Of a stretch of DNA of 64,000 bases, positions 1-11,075 are shown piece after piece. The notes beneath the pieces are model-generated. The model searched no databases. It worked only from the letters and a program-made list of their open reading frames with translations, and was not told the origin of the DNA. The translations under genes were made by a program, and so were the position numbers. The number at the start of each line of letters is the position of its first letter. Position 1 is the stretch's first letter. Source of the DNA: Rhytidiadelphus loreus. Taxonomy: Eukaryota; Streptophyta; Bryopsida; Hypnales; Hylocomiaceae. Location: contig OX344762.1 of assembly GCA_947034895.1 (NCBI GenBank), positions 38,544,760-38,608,759 of the forward strand. The letters run 5' to 3'.

Positions 1-104
1 TTTATATAGGGGCTAGATTTTCTATAACACATTTAGTTCAAAGGGTTGTAAAAACAACAACAAGGGTCTCAAAAAGCGCTAGTTTTTTTAGATTTTGCCA
101 TTTT

Positions 105-285
105 AATATTAATAAGAGAAAATTTGGGGCCTCTAGTACAAGGCCACTAGACTTTAGACCAATGCTCCAAAAATTCCAAATGAAAAATTAATATTTTTAA
201 AGAATATTAAATTTTTATTTGGACTAGTAGTCCAAATTTGGTGATCTTATAGAGGCCCCATTTTTTTCTAATGACCCCTAAAGTT
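105..285. repeat. possible small foldback element
   Basis: The segment near 119-136 (AAATTTGGGGCCTCTAGT) is matched in inverted orientation near 250-268 (ATAGAGGCCCCATTTTTT). The shared core is GGGGCCTCTA with AT-rich flanks, and the interior is AT-rich. This could be the ends of a miniature inverted-repeat element about 150 bp long, but no target duplication is convincing. Confidence 0.3.
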
Positions 286-1460
286 CTTTGATGTCTAAAG
301 GCCCAAAAGTGCTTCAAAGTACTCATCCCCGTTCCCCAAAGGAAGGCTAAAACCTTCATCTATATTTATTTTTTAACAAATTCAAATATAGGATACTTTA
401 ATTAACTTGTTCAAGTACATCCTTCCAAATTTTTTGACTAAGTCAAAATCTCCATCAATTGCAAGTTCAATGTACCTAAATTTTATTATGGAATAAAATT
501 CTAGCCTTCTAAAAGGCCAAGTTTTGACTTTCAACATTTTTAGAAAATAATAATATGCTCCATAACTTGTGTGTTTTAGGCAACATGTTGAAAAATGGAT
601 TGAAAATATATGTAAAAAAGTTTAACCAAAATACTTTCATATACATCTTTAAAAAAAACTATAAAGTGGAAGGTGGTACTAAATGAAAAAAATACTAAAC
701 CACTAATAACTTTTAGAAGAAGTTGAATATTGTTAATACTAATAGTCAGAATGTTCTTGTAAACAATTGATAATCTTTCTTTTTGTTTTTATTTTAAAGA
801 AAATTAGAATTGAATTCAAGCATTAGATGAAATTTAGCCCTTTGGAAGGGCCGTTTTAAGTTGATTCCTATTGTTGAGAATGGTGATTGCAAGAAAGGCC
901 AGTCCTATGAGGTGTCACAATTGAAGAGATTGAATTGCCATCAATCATAACTTTTGGAAAATGAAGCTGATGGACTTGAAATTTTTACTGAAGATGGCTA
1001 ACTAAGAAATCATAAGATTCATTATTTTTCATAAATTTTGAAAAATAATTTGATAATTAAATGTCAATTTAGCTCATTTTTCCCACTTTGTGGTTTAGGA
1101 GTTTTTAGTACTGTGGAGCATCCAAAAATTTTGATGTTCACTTGAATTTTTTATGGGCTATTCCCACACTAGATGAGCATGTGCCCATCAAAGGGCATTC
1201 AAAAAAACACAATTCTTTGTCCTCAACATCCATGCAAATAGGGGGCCCTTGCGCATAGTGCTCTAAACATTCATGATGGTTTCAACTTTTAGTTTTTGGT
1301 GAAATGTAATCACTATCAAGTCTTTACAAATGGACAATTTTTATTCATGATTTCTAATTATTATTAATTTATACTTAATTTTATCTACTTTCTGTGACAA
1401 ACTGTCATTTTTTTCAAGTAGTATTGTTTCAGTATTATTAAGTACCCAAAAGTACTATTG

Positions 1461-1485
1461 GCCGTTGATTTTTTAGATCAACGGC
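1461..1485. repeat. 9-bp hairpin
   Basis: GCCGTTGAT at 1461-1469 is followed by its exact reverse complement ATCAACGGC at 1477-1485, with a 7-base loop. It lies about 230 bp before the stronger hairpin at 1695-1733. Function unknown. Confidence 0.5.
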
Positions 1486-1694
1486 TGAGATTGCTCTGTT
1501 TTATAGTACTCCAAGTACTCCAAGTATTGGGCAAAAAAACACAGTTTTTGACCAAATGCTACCAAAATCGTTTGGTCTTTCTTACAATCACCCGGAACCA
1601 GCATGTGTTGTCTAGAAAAAAAATAATAATATTAAAAAAAATTAATTTAATTTAATTTAATTTAATTTTTTTAATTATATATATATAATTTATT

Positions 1695-1733
1695 GCCTGT
1701 TGACGTGGCTATCTCTCGACCACGTCAACAGGC
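1695..1733. repeat. perfect 14-bp inverted repeat containing ACGTGG/CCACGT cores
   Basis: GCCTGTTGACGTGG (1695-1708) and CCACGTCAACAGGC (1720-1733) are exact reverse complements around an 11-base loop. Each arm carries an ACGT core of the kind bound by plant bZIP factors. It sits right after a long AT-only stretch, so it could also be the centre of a foldback element. No gene lies close enough to assign a regulatory role. Confidence 0.6.
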
Positions 1734-2865
1734 TGCGGGGCAGAGATGAAAATGCAAGGGAACGCAAGAAAATTCATAGCCCTTAACGAGGGCTGAATTT
1801 CACTATTAGTATTAACAATCCTCCTACCTTCATGGCATGCCAAATAAATTTTTTTATAACTTTCTCTTTGTTATTTGGAATTGAATAATTCAAATGTTTT
1901 TGAGTAGGCACCAATCTATACAATCTAAAAAATTTAATTAATATTCTTTTAGAATATATTTTTAGTGGTTGGTTTGACATTGAAATTGACAAAAATCCCT
2001 CTAACTTTTGCTTTGGAATGAATTGATGCAAAGCTTCACTAGTGGACTAAGATGCAGGCTAAGATGATTAGCATCCATCCTAAAAATTTCATGCAAAAAT
2101 TTCAAATTATGAAGTCAATAGAGCTTGTATAATAGTATAAGTTTAAAAAAAATCCAAAGTAAACTCATTAGTATTGTAGGGGTTAATTAGTATATAATGA
2201 TTATCCATAACACTAAAATTATTCTAAAAGTCATCTTCTTTTTGGTCCCTAGTTTGCGTTAAATTTTAGATTGCATTTGATTATTTTAGAATGACAACAA
2301 GAATAATTGCATGCAATCAAATCATATATGAATTATAGTCTTCTTCCTAAATTGAGGTTTAAAGGCCAATTTACACAAAGGCCAAACCAAGGGATCAAAA
2401 GCATTCAAAGCCAAAGGTATCCCACTTTTAAATGTCACCACCAGAAATAGGAGCCTAAGAAAAAAAATAGTAATGAAACTTAATATGGTCTTGGTGGAAG
2501 CCCAAAAGAGACCATAGCCAAGCGATATTTATCCATTACTAGATTCAACATTGTGACCTGCAAGGTCAATTATATTGACAAAATCTACAATTGTAAAATT
2601 CTAGCTTGTCCTCGACTTATGATCTCCTAGAATTTTGTTAGGCCAACCTCAAAGAGATGAACAAAGAGAAACCTTCTTGAAACCAAGACTAAGTTAGCTA
2701 TTGTGTATGTAGGATTCTAAGTGGATTTATCATCCATGAAGAATGGCATAGGCTTTGGCCAAAGTATACTGAATCCAACTTGGATCAATACCTACTTTAG
2801 CCCACCAATCACTAAAGAAATTACATCTAATTTTGATTGCTTTCTAAAACCAATCACTATAGATA

Positions 2866-3100
2866 CTTGCCTAAAATGTACCCCCTCTATTCATGAAAAT
2901 CTATAATTGATTTTAGAAACACCTATTTTCAGCACTTTGAGAATTTGTAGTTTATTCATATGGTGTCCAAAAAATGCATTCTAAGAATCCAAAATTATCC
3001 CCTTTTGAATACCAACAAGACCCCACAAAAAAGAATTCAATATAATAATGGGAACCATGTTGAATTGCTTATTTATGTGATTTTAGGTGTAGTTACCCTT
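2866..3100 (+). repeat. dispersed repeat family C, copy 1
   Basis: This segment matches the reverse complement of 10836-11075 over its whole length. Shared landmarks in order are CTTGCCTAAAATGTA, TTTCAGCACTT, AGTTTATTCATATGG, ACCAACAAGACCCCACAAA, AATTCAATATAAT and TGTAGTTACC. The copies differ by scattered substitutions and small gaps, so the insertions are old. No reading frame or terminal repeat is visible; it is probably a fragment of a transposon. Confidence 0.65.
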
Positions 3101-5354
3101 ACTTTGAGAATTCAAGGTCCCTTGAGCTGACTGCTAAGTCCCACCCTCACAATGAGAGGGAAAAGTACTAATTTAGTGAGATGATCATCTTCGCTCCTTG
3201 GTGTCATACTTGGGGCCTACTTTGTGACGTCGGTTTCCTTATGGATTGCCACACTTCACCCAAACCACATCGTGCTTGGAAACAGACACAAGCATTCTAA
3301 ACGTCACATTTATTAAAAAGCTACAAATCTCTAGAGACTGTTTGAAGTCACGCCAGCCGTGTGTCCTCTCCTTATCATGCATGAGGCTGCCCAGGAGCAT
3401 CTGCTTCAGTTGATACTTGCAGTGGTCATATTCCAATTGCCTGTGGTGACATAAATTAGTCCTTGACTGCGTCATGACATTCAAATAGAATCCAGTGAGT
3501 ATGCCACCAGATAAGCGGAGGTCCTGAATTTCAGTAAAAAAGACTTCGTTTGACCAGGACTAGCTCATGATACAGTAAAAGAACCATACCCATCACGAAC
3601 TTAATCTGAAGGGAAAGTTACAGTAGCAATTCAAAGCTATCTGAAGAGCTAGGTTCCAAATGTTTCAATCATCCGGCACTGGACTTAATGGGTGCGTTTT
3701 GGATGGACAGCAGCATGAGTAATAAAACGATGTTCTATGTATCAGTCTGCTATTTACTCTAGTACCAAGACGTAACAATTTCGTTTCTTCAATTCATGGA
3801 TCGATTCCCGCTGTCTTTTGCAGATTGAACACCTGTTGCGCCGGGATGGATGTGTGATTGCCTTCAATTCAGTCGTTACCTGGAAAAGCGGGATGCCTTT
3901 TGAGATTGAGCTATGTTTGATATATACTGTAAGTGGCATCTATTTGCAATGGAGTGAATGCCAAGAATGGGATTCTTTTTAGCATATTCTCCATTGAAAT
4001 CTTTGTGTTCTTTGTTGTGGTTGACCATTTTGTTATGCGGGTTGTGTTTTGGATCTGTTGAGAAGCGTTGGATTTCAGATGTTTTTCGATGTGTGAAGAT
4101 ACCCACACCCTTGTTTTACACTGAAATTGCGTGTGGTCAGTCAGTCTTCCAAAAGTAGCAACCTGTGGGTCTTATGAACATTTGGACAAGTTATGTTTCT
4201 TGCTGTAGTTCATTAATTCATGGTGATTGATAGATAGGGCTAATAAGCAGTTGTGAATCTATGCACGGTATGTTTACATTTTGAGTGCACCCTAGAGCGC
4301 AGAAAGCCAATGGTTTCTGGATTCTATAGCAACAATTCAGTACTGACAGATGGTGCAAGCGACGGAACTTAAGGAAAATTTATGAGCCTTACTTCAGAGC
4401 AAACTCCAAGTAGGAATGGAGGAAGAGCTTGGGAACAGAAGTTGAAACATAATACAGAAGGTTGAAATTGCAATAGTTTTTGCAACGGTTTTGCAATGAA
4501 TGCCAGAAACCTATTATCAACTTTGCAATGGTTTTGTAAAATGTTGTGCAATGTATTCTCAACTATTTGAGATTGCATTTGAGATTGCATTCGTTTTTGC
4601 AACAATCTTGGCATAAATACGTATTGGTTCCTTCACTTCCGTGCGCAAGATTTTGCAACACTTTTGAAGCACTTTTGCAATGGATCACAGTAAGACCATG
4701 ATTTTCTTAGCAATGTCCGGAACTGCTACAAATTCACTGCAAAATAATTGATGATGTGTTGCAGCTGCTACTTCCTGTTGTAGTGAAATCTGACCTTCCC
4801 AAATTCCTATATATGTTAAAACTCCTAAAGGACAACGATTCGTTGGTTAATAAATGACCAATAATTTGCAATTCAGACAAAAAGGTTAACATCACCAATC
4901 TGCTCATTGCATGTGCCATGGATCTACCACATGACTGTATGGAAATAAATAGAATCAATCAAAAGGAAGTCCCCATATGATGTACTCAGAAGTGTGGAAG
5001 ATGCTCTTGGGGCACCAGGAGAGATACCCTAGATTCTTTTCAAATAATCTTTAGTACAAATTTATGTAAAATCCTCATCGTTTAAAAGTTTTGGAAACCC
5101 TAATGCTGCTATTCTTATTACAGCATGTCATAATATTACGAAACATAAGAAATTCATTCTTTTGAATTATGAAAGCCCTAGTATACTATTATTCTTTTCA
5201 ATACATGTCTTATTCTCACGGAGTACCATAAATTTCTACATTTTCGAGTCATTAATAGTTTGATCTCTCTCCTTGTGGACTCGGACAATAATTGATTGAA
5301 CTCCAAAATTCAGGTAAAGCACAAGAAAACGGAAATTCTTGACTCTAATATTAA

Positions 5355-6967
5355 TTACTGTATGCCCATTACATCGTGAGCTAGTTCGAGCAGATTTGGC
5401 AAAGCACTAGGATCGAACTTCCTAGCAAAAAAGTGACACCTGTTGATGGGTTGGTCATTATACCAACAAGTATAGGCTCCTCGAATCCTCCTTATGAGTT
5501 CAGCATTCGTATTGTTCTTGTCCCACTTAACCGGATGTGCAGAATTCTGATGAAATTGGAAAAACGTTAACGTTCTAAACGCAATAGCCTGAGGGCGTTC
5601 AGCAAAGAACAGTGTTGGCAGGTAATGTTCATCAATGTAGCAGACAGGGAGAGGTTGGCAAAACGAGTTCACGAATTTCTTGTAATAAATGGCATCGTTG
5701 GCCACCACAAGTGCGAGATCCCGGTCGATTTGGAACCACTGACTGCCCTTTCGGAAGGTGTCCACAACCACCTCCGGCGCCATTTCCCAGTGTCTTCCCC
5801 GCTTGAGGCGAGTTCGTTGCAGCACTTTCGATTCTTGGAATGACATGACGAAGCTGCGGTTCGATTCCGTGATGTGCTTGTATGTGTTGGGGAAGTTGTC
5901 CACCGGGATGCACGACTCCGACAAAAGGAGAAACCAACTGTTGGCGTCGTCATCGAGAAGGGCGTTGAATAATAAACGATTCTCGGCTTCTTGGAGAGAA
6001 ACTCTCCCCCATTGTGCTACCTGTTTAAAGTTTTAACACATGTGAGAATCATTGTGTGAAAGAGGGTTAATTAATTATTGTCATATTTGTGGTCAACATT
6101 TGGTTCAAAGTGCTAAAATTTGGACATGGATTATTTCATGTGCAGCACTAGCAGAAACATATAATTCTAGTGATGAAGAGCACATACCTTGCTCGGAACA
6201 AATTGATGAAACAAAATGAAGAGCACATACCTTGCTAGGAGCAAATTGACGAAAGAAAATGAAGAGCGCATACCTTGCTAGGAACAAATCGATGAAAGAA
6301 AATGAAGAGTGCATACCTTGCTAGGAACAAATCGATGAAAGAAAGGTGATGTTGTATTGAACGATAATTTATAGTCAGGATGAGCATGAATGTAGATTGA
6401 GTATTGGCCTTCATGACCAGAGAAGTATCGTTCCCACAAAGGAGCAAAAGGCATGGTATCCTTGACAATGAACATATATGCAATTTTTTGTCCTCTCGGA
6501 TTTCTTCGTACTCTTGCTGCATTTTGTCGAAGTTTTTCATCACTCAAGTGGTGCCATGTAACCAACATGTTTTGATATTGCAAAATATCAACATCTTTTG
6601 GTTGTGGAGGACTAGGAGTTGTTGCAATTGCATTGCCATCAATAGTCTTGGTAAGTTGAAGTTGTCTACTAATGTTTGTCATCCATATTGCATTATTGTT
6701 GTTTGGAAATGTAAAACTTGAAGGTCCTAGGGTTGGATTTTGAAATAAGGTTGAAGTCTTTAGAGTTTGATTTGTCAAGTAATATGGATTAAACTTGCTA
6801 ATTAACAAAATATAAAAAATTCCTATTCCAAAGAGAATACCTATTGACAGTGTATACTTTTGGGTTGGCTTGACAGGAACGAATTCACTCCCTAAAAAAT
6901 TCTTCCATAATTGAGCTATTAATGAATCTCTCTTCGTTGGTGGACATGACTCCAAGTCTTGAAACAT
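5355..6967 (-). CDS. GT14-family (Core-2/I-branching-like, DUF266) glycosyltransferase, type II membrane protein
   Basis: Likely CDS is complement(join(5355..6020,6317..6967)), 438 residues. Exon 1 starts with ATG at 6967, encodes a cytosolic lead, one membrane anchor at about residues 40-57 (rich in I, L, G and F) and a proline/threonine stem. It then runs into the catalytic start (KIAYMFIVKDTMPFAPLWERYF). The AAG|GTATGC donor and CAG|GTAGC acceptor join in phase 0 to VAQWGRVSLQEAENRL, followed by the family's LLSESCIP block, HWEMAPEVVVDTFRKGSQWF, and CYIDEHYLPT. Length and order fit plant DUF266 proteins, which are Golgi enzymes predicted to transfer sugars to wall glycans or glycoproteins. 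The substrate is not readable. The donor region is repeated four times (see 6172-6346), so mis-splicing is possible. Confidence 0.9.
6172..6346 (-). repeat. 43-bp tandem repeat, 4 copies, spanning the GT14 exon 1/intron 1 splice donor
   Basis: On the plus strand CATACCTTGCT recurs at 6183, 6226, 6269 and 6312, an exact 43-bp period. Read on the gene's strand each copy carries the last exon 1 codons plus the donor AAG|GTATG, so four donors are available with first intron bases at 6316, 6273, 6230 and 6187. The exon-proximal copy has GTATGC, while the two most distal have GTATGT. Because 43 is not a multiple of 3, using a distal donor shifts the frame. Reading on from the first donor reaches an in-frame TAG inside copy 2, so only donor 1 gives the full protein. 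Confidence 0.9.
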
Positions 6968-9900
6968 AGTGTACTTACCACCTTAAGAAAATAATCATCA
7001 ATAATCAAATCACCTTGATACTACCAATACCTTGAAAACAAGGATCACTTCTATAAGGACAATAAAAATATATAATACTGAAAGAAATTATTCCAAAGTG
7101 CTTGAAATGCATCACAGTCAAGACTTTTTTTTCTTAATAGTTAATACAAAACCTTTTTTTTTCCTGGTATAAATACTTGTTGTTTGGAGCTCTAATTTCT
7201 AAATTTAGACTCACGCATCTAAATATATTATATAATGCATCTAATTTTAGAATAAAAGTAAAAACTCAATCTCATGTTTTCTACAGTTTTCTCTACTGAA
7301 AAAGTTTTTCATGTACACTCTCATTGTCAACACGGAGTAAATCTCAAATTGCAGATGTCTACTAAATCTGAATTCCAAATCCAATTCCCATCTCTACCAC
7401 TGCCTCAGTTTCTCATGTCAATTTTGGGGTTTGTCAAGGCATCTGCTATAGGTCTGTAACGCCAAGGATGACTCAAAGTGCTGGCCTACAATTCTGTACA
7501 TGATGCATCTTGTGAAATGAGAATTTTTTTGTCTAATTGATCACAACGGCGGGTCCGTCGTCGTCGTTTCACGGTTAGCAAGAGCTCACTAATTTTGAGT
7601 CAGATGATTCATCTTGTTTCTCTAAATCAACAAAAGTTGTGCAGACCGTTTTCTCATACCAATCTGGCATTCAGAGGCCAAGCACATCAAATGCATAGAT
7701 CTCAAATTATTGGAGCTAGACAGCCCAGCGCTATCTATGCCTGTTGCTAAAGAGAGAGAGAGAGGTTTGCAAATGTGTCCGTCACTTTCAATCCAGAAAC
7801 AACAACAAACACCACCGACGACTGGCACAAGCTCAGACTTGGAGCTAGCAAAGGTAAGCGGCGCAATATGACGCAAATTAATCTGCTACTAAGTTTACAC
7901 ACAAGAAACCACCAAAGCTCTTTTATTTGAGAAACTCTTGCTTGAATTTCCAGTTTCTCATCCTGAGCAAACTGATGCAAAAATCTGGATCAGGACATTG
8001 GTTGTTTCGGTGATGAGGTTGGCGCAGTCTGTACAGAAAACAAGAATTTGCAATCTCCAGTAAAACAGTCGGATCATGATGTCACCAGGTGAAAATTGTT
8101 ACACAAGTTTGCAGGTTCAAAGTACCAACTCGTCCCTCACTAATAACACATTCTATAATTCAACATCGAAGGTGCCAAAACACCCGAAACTGTCAAAATT
8201 AGCATTTTCAGCATAGTTGGAGGCACCTTTTTCTAGATAAATCATTGTTGTAACATTAGCAATTGAATATTATGAATGAAAAATGAAAAATAGAATTTTT
8301 GGATAAGACATGTAAATACTATTGATTTTCAAAGTAGAACTCCCTAGGCTACTGAAACTGTCACTCACATAGCTTGGTTCTAAGACTGAAATCTAAAGAA
8401 TCAACAGTCATTCAACCAATTGCAGTCAAGTATGGAAACAATTTGATTGCACTTTTGGAGACACTTTCAATAGAAGTCTACTTGTCAAGAATGTGTACAC
8501 GGAAGGTTTTGGGTGTTTTCACCTTTAGTTGGTAAATATACAATGGCACAAGATTGTGCCATGATTTCATCCATGTCAATTGGATGGCTGCATTTTTTCA
8601 CCCATGTTTTGCATTCATATGATATGTACATGAAATGCACTTGGGCTCAATTGGAATTTTTCCCTCTTCAACTTCACTCACATTTTGTCATATTATGTAC
8701 ACATATGATTGGACAACTTCCATAATTATGTCAAGTTGTGAACACATGTGAATGCATTTAAACATTTATTTGTGCCTTTTATAGTTAATTCATTTCAAGA
8801 GATAAAATCTTTACCTAGTTATTGAACCTCCCTGAATCTCAATCATCCATCATAGTAGGGGTTATTACATCCCTCTCACTTGAGGTTGAGATATCTCCTT
8901 GATGTAAATTAGATTTTCAACTACAAACAAAGCTAGTTGCTATAATCCCCTTATTTCCTCCAAGGGACTCAAGGATAAGGACAATTGCATACCCAATGAG
9001 GTATACAACTTCCCAAAGTTTTCAAAATGTACTTCAAGTGATGTACCGTTTACACTGGTTGTGCACCAAAAGAACCCTTCACAGAAACTACAACCTTCCT
9101 TCAAATTTTCCTTCAAATTTTGTTTACTAGGATACACAATTTTAAAAACAAAAATACCTCTTAAAAAGGCATGCTTTCTTGAAAGGTATGAACATAAATC
9201 TAAAATTAGAAAAAATTCATAAGTTGTAGGTCCATAATGGGTATGCATACCTTGACAGGAGTGCAACCCTCCTTCGTACACTCATACACAAGTATACCCG
9301 AGTAACTTAGTTTGCAAAAAACTAAAATTACTTGTGTTGTGAATAGCAATTGCAAATCAAATTCTATGACTACCTTCTTCAGATGGAGCGCGTGATCCAC
9401 TGATTATTTTCTTCACCATGTTAATAAGTTATTGTTGAGGTCCGTGAGGTTTCTTGCATTGTCAGTGTATTACTGTACTGTTAGTACAGATAGCTGCGCT
9501 TGGCATGGTTTCTGTCGGCCGTTTTGATCACTTTATCACAACAATTTCTCTTCAAGGAACCTGCCCTGGAACGAGGAATAATAAAAGTACGAGAGAGCAG
9601 ATACGTTTACTTAGGAGTACCTAATTGACAATTAATTACGCCAACGAAAGGAGGACAGAGGACACAGGACACAGGACGGACTACAGTAAGGCTTTTTCTT
9701 CCATCACCTTGTTCGTGAGGATCTCATCCACATCATTCATGTCAAGGTGAAGTCGTCATTGACAAAAACACTGTCTGGTGCTAATTCATATCAATAGAAG
9801 TTTGACAAGTCTAGTGTCAGTACCGGTACCTATTCCTTTGCTAACTCTAGAGTCTGTATGCTCCGATCCATGCAAGCGAATAGAAAGGTTAATTCCTTAA

Positions 9901-10835
9901 CGCCTCAATCCTTTTTCAAATTGTGGCACATTTTTGCTTATATCTTTATACTGAAGGCCTTATTCGTTATATTTGGACAAATGGTAGTCTCAATTTTATC
10001 CTCCAGTCGAAGATAAACAGTCATAACTATTCAATTTTGAGACTATTTGGAAATTTGAGACTTTAAAATATTACTATGTATAAAAACCTTTCACTGCCAA
10101 AAGGTTGCAATCTCAACTTATCCTCGACTCGAGGATAACTCCATAAAATTGTTTTAGGGCAAAAATCTCAAAATCTGTCGATTGTCCAATTATAATGAAT
10201 AAGGCCAATTACAATAAATATCACTTACCAAAATTTCATGAAATTGGGCATAAAAGAAGGTTGTCTTTTCAAGATTCAAGTGTTACATTGGATGAATGAG
10301 AAGGTAGTTAGATGAAACAGCACCTACAAGCCCTCTGTCCATCATCCCAAATATGGACGTCAGAGCGCTTAAGGGTTAATGACTTTAATTTGAGAATTGG
10401 AGCTTCGTGAAAAGTACTTGTTTTCATCACATTCTAAAGATTGATGAAAACATAATTTTTGAGTATGATTGGCTAGCCTATTTGATTTCATCTCGATGAC
10501 CTTTGCATGCACAATTAGGTTGAAATCGCAATTGAAGAGGCTTAGCAATAATGTTGGAGCTCAATTTCAAAAGTGAGATTGAGCAATAATTATGTAACTC
10601 ATTCTGTGTCTTTGAATGTGTAGAGCAAGCTAGGTGATTACATGCATAAACAACTTAATTGCAACTTCATTATGTCATATCATAGTGATCTTATCAATCA
10701 TGTGTTTAGCTGATGACAAGAGTTGCTATGCCAAAAAAAAGTTAGGACAAGTTTGGTTCCGTTGGGGAGACAAAAATTACATAATTTATGTTGAATTTCC
10801 TCATGTATGAGCTTCATGTAGAGTAGCCAACATCT
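6968..10835. other. intergenic region upstream of the GT14 gene
   Basis: No gene is supported. The first part should hold the promoter and leader of the minus-strand GT14 gene. An AT-rich TATATTTTTA-type stretch lies near 7065-7075, about 100 bp upstream of the ATG, and a short GA/CT microsatellite near 7747-7762. The reading frames around 7530-7990 and 8513-9400 are short, overlap on several frames and resemble nothing. The 9640-9690 stretch is purine-rich with the heptamer GGACACA repeated. Confidence 0.5.
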
Positions 10836-11075
10836 AAGGTAACTACAGTTAAAATCAACCCAACAAGCAATTCAACATCATTGTTCTCAATATTATATTG
10901 AATTTTTTTTTGTGGGGTCTTGTTGGTAGTCAAAAGGGGATTCTAAACTCTCTCAAAATGCATTTTTTTGTACTCCATATGAATAAACTATGAATTTCCG
11001 AAGTGCTGAAAATTCGTGTTTCTAAAAACTAACCCTAGACTCTCAAGAATAGTAGTAGTACATTTTAGGCAAGAA
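10836..11075 (-). repeat. dispersed repeat family C, copy 2 (inverted)
   Basis: Reverse-complement partner of 2866-3100, with the same landmarks in reverse order from GGTAACTACAG through TGTGGGGTCTTGTTGGTAGT to TACATTTTAGGCAAG. The spacing is well kept over about 240 bp. It shows that a mobile or formerly mobile sequence flanks the GT14 gene on both sides in opposite orientations. Confidence 0.65.

Larger units (their letters stand above)
1..5354. other. AT-rich intergenic region, no supported gene
   Basis: All reading frames here are short and none resembles a known family. The stretch holds a dispersed repeat copy (2866-3100), two small hairpins (1461-1485 and 1695-1733), a possible foldback near 105-285 and a short-period AATTT run near 1640-1665. 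From about 3200 to 4700 base composition is more mixed and less AT-rich. A 66-codon frame at 3958-4158 starts with a hydrophobic leader-like stretch but has no other support. Between about 4460 and 4690 the motif TTGCAA recurs seven times, which may be a degenerate repeat cluster. Confidence 0.6.

Noticed and set aside
3958..4158. 66-codon plus-strand frame with a hydrophobic leader resembling a signal peptide
   Set aside because: A single short hydrophobic stretch is expected by chance in T-rich sequence, and nothing else supports a secreted peptide gene.
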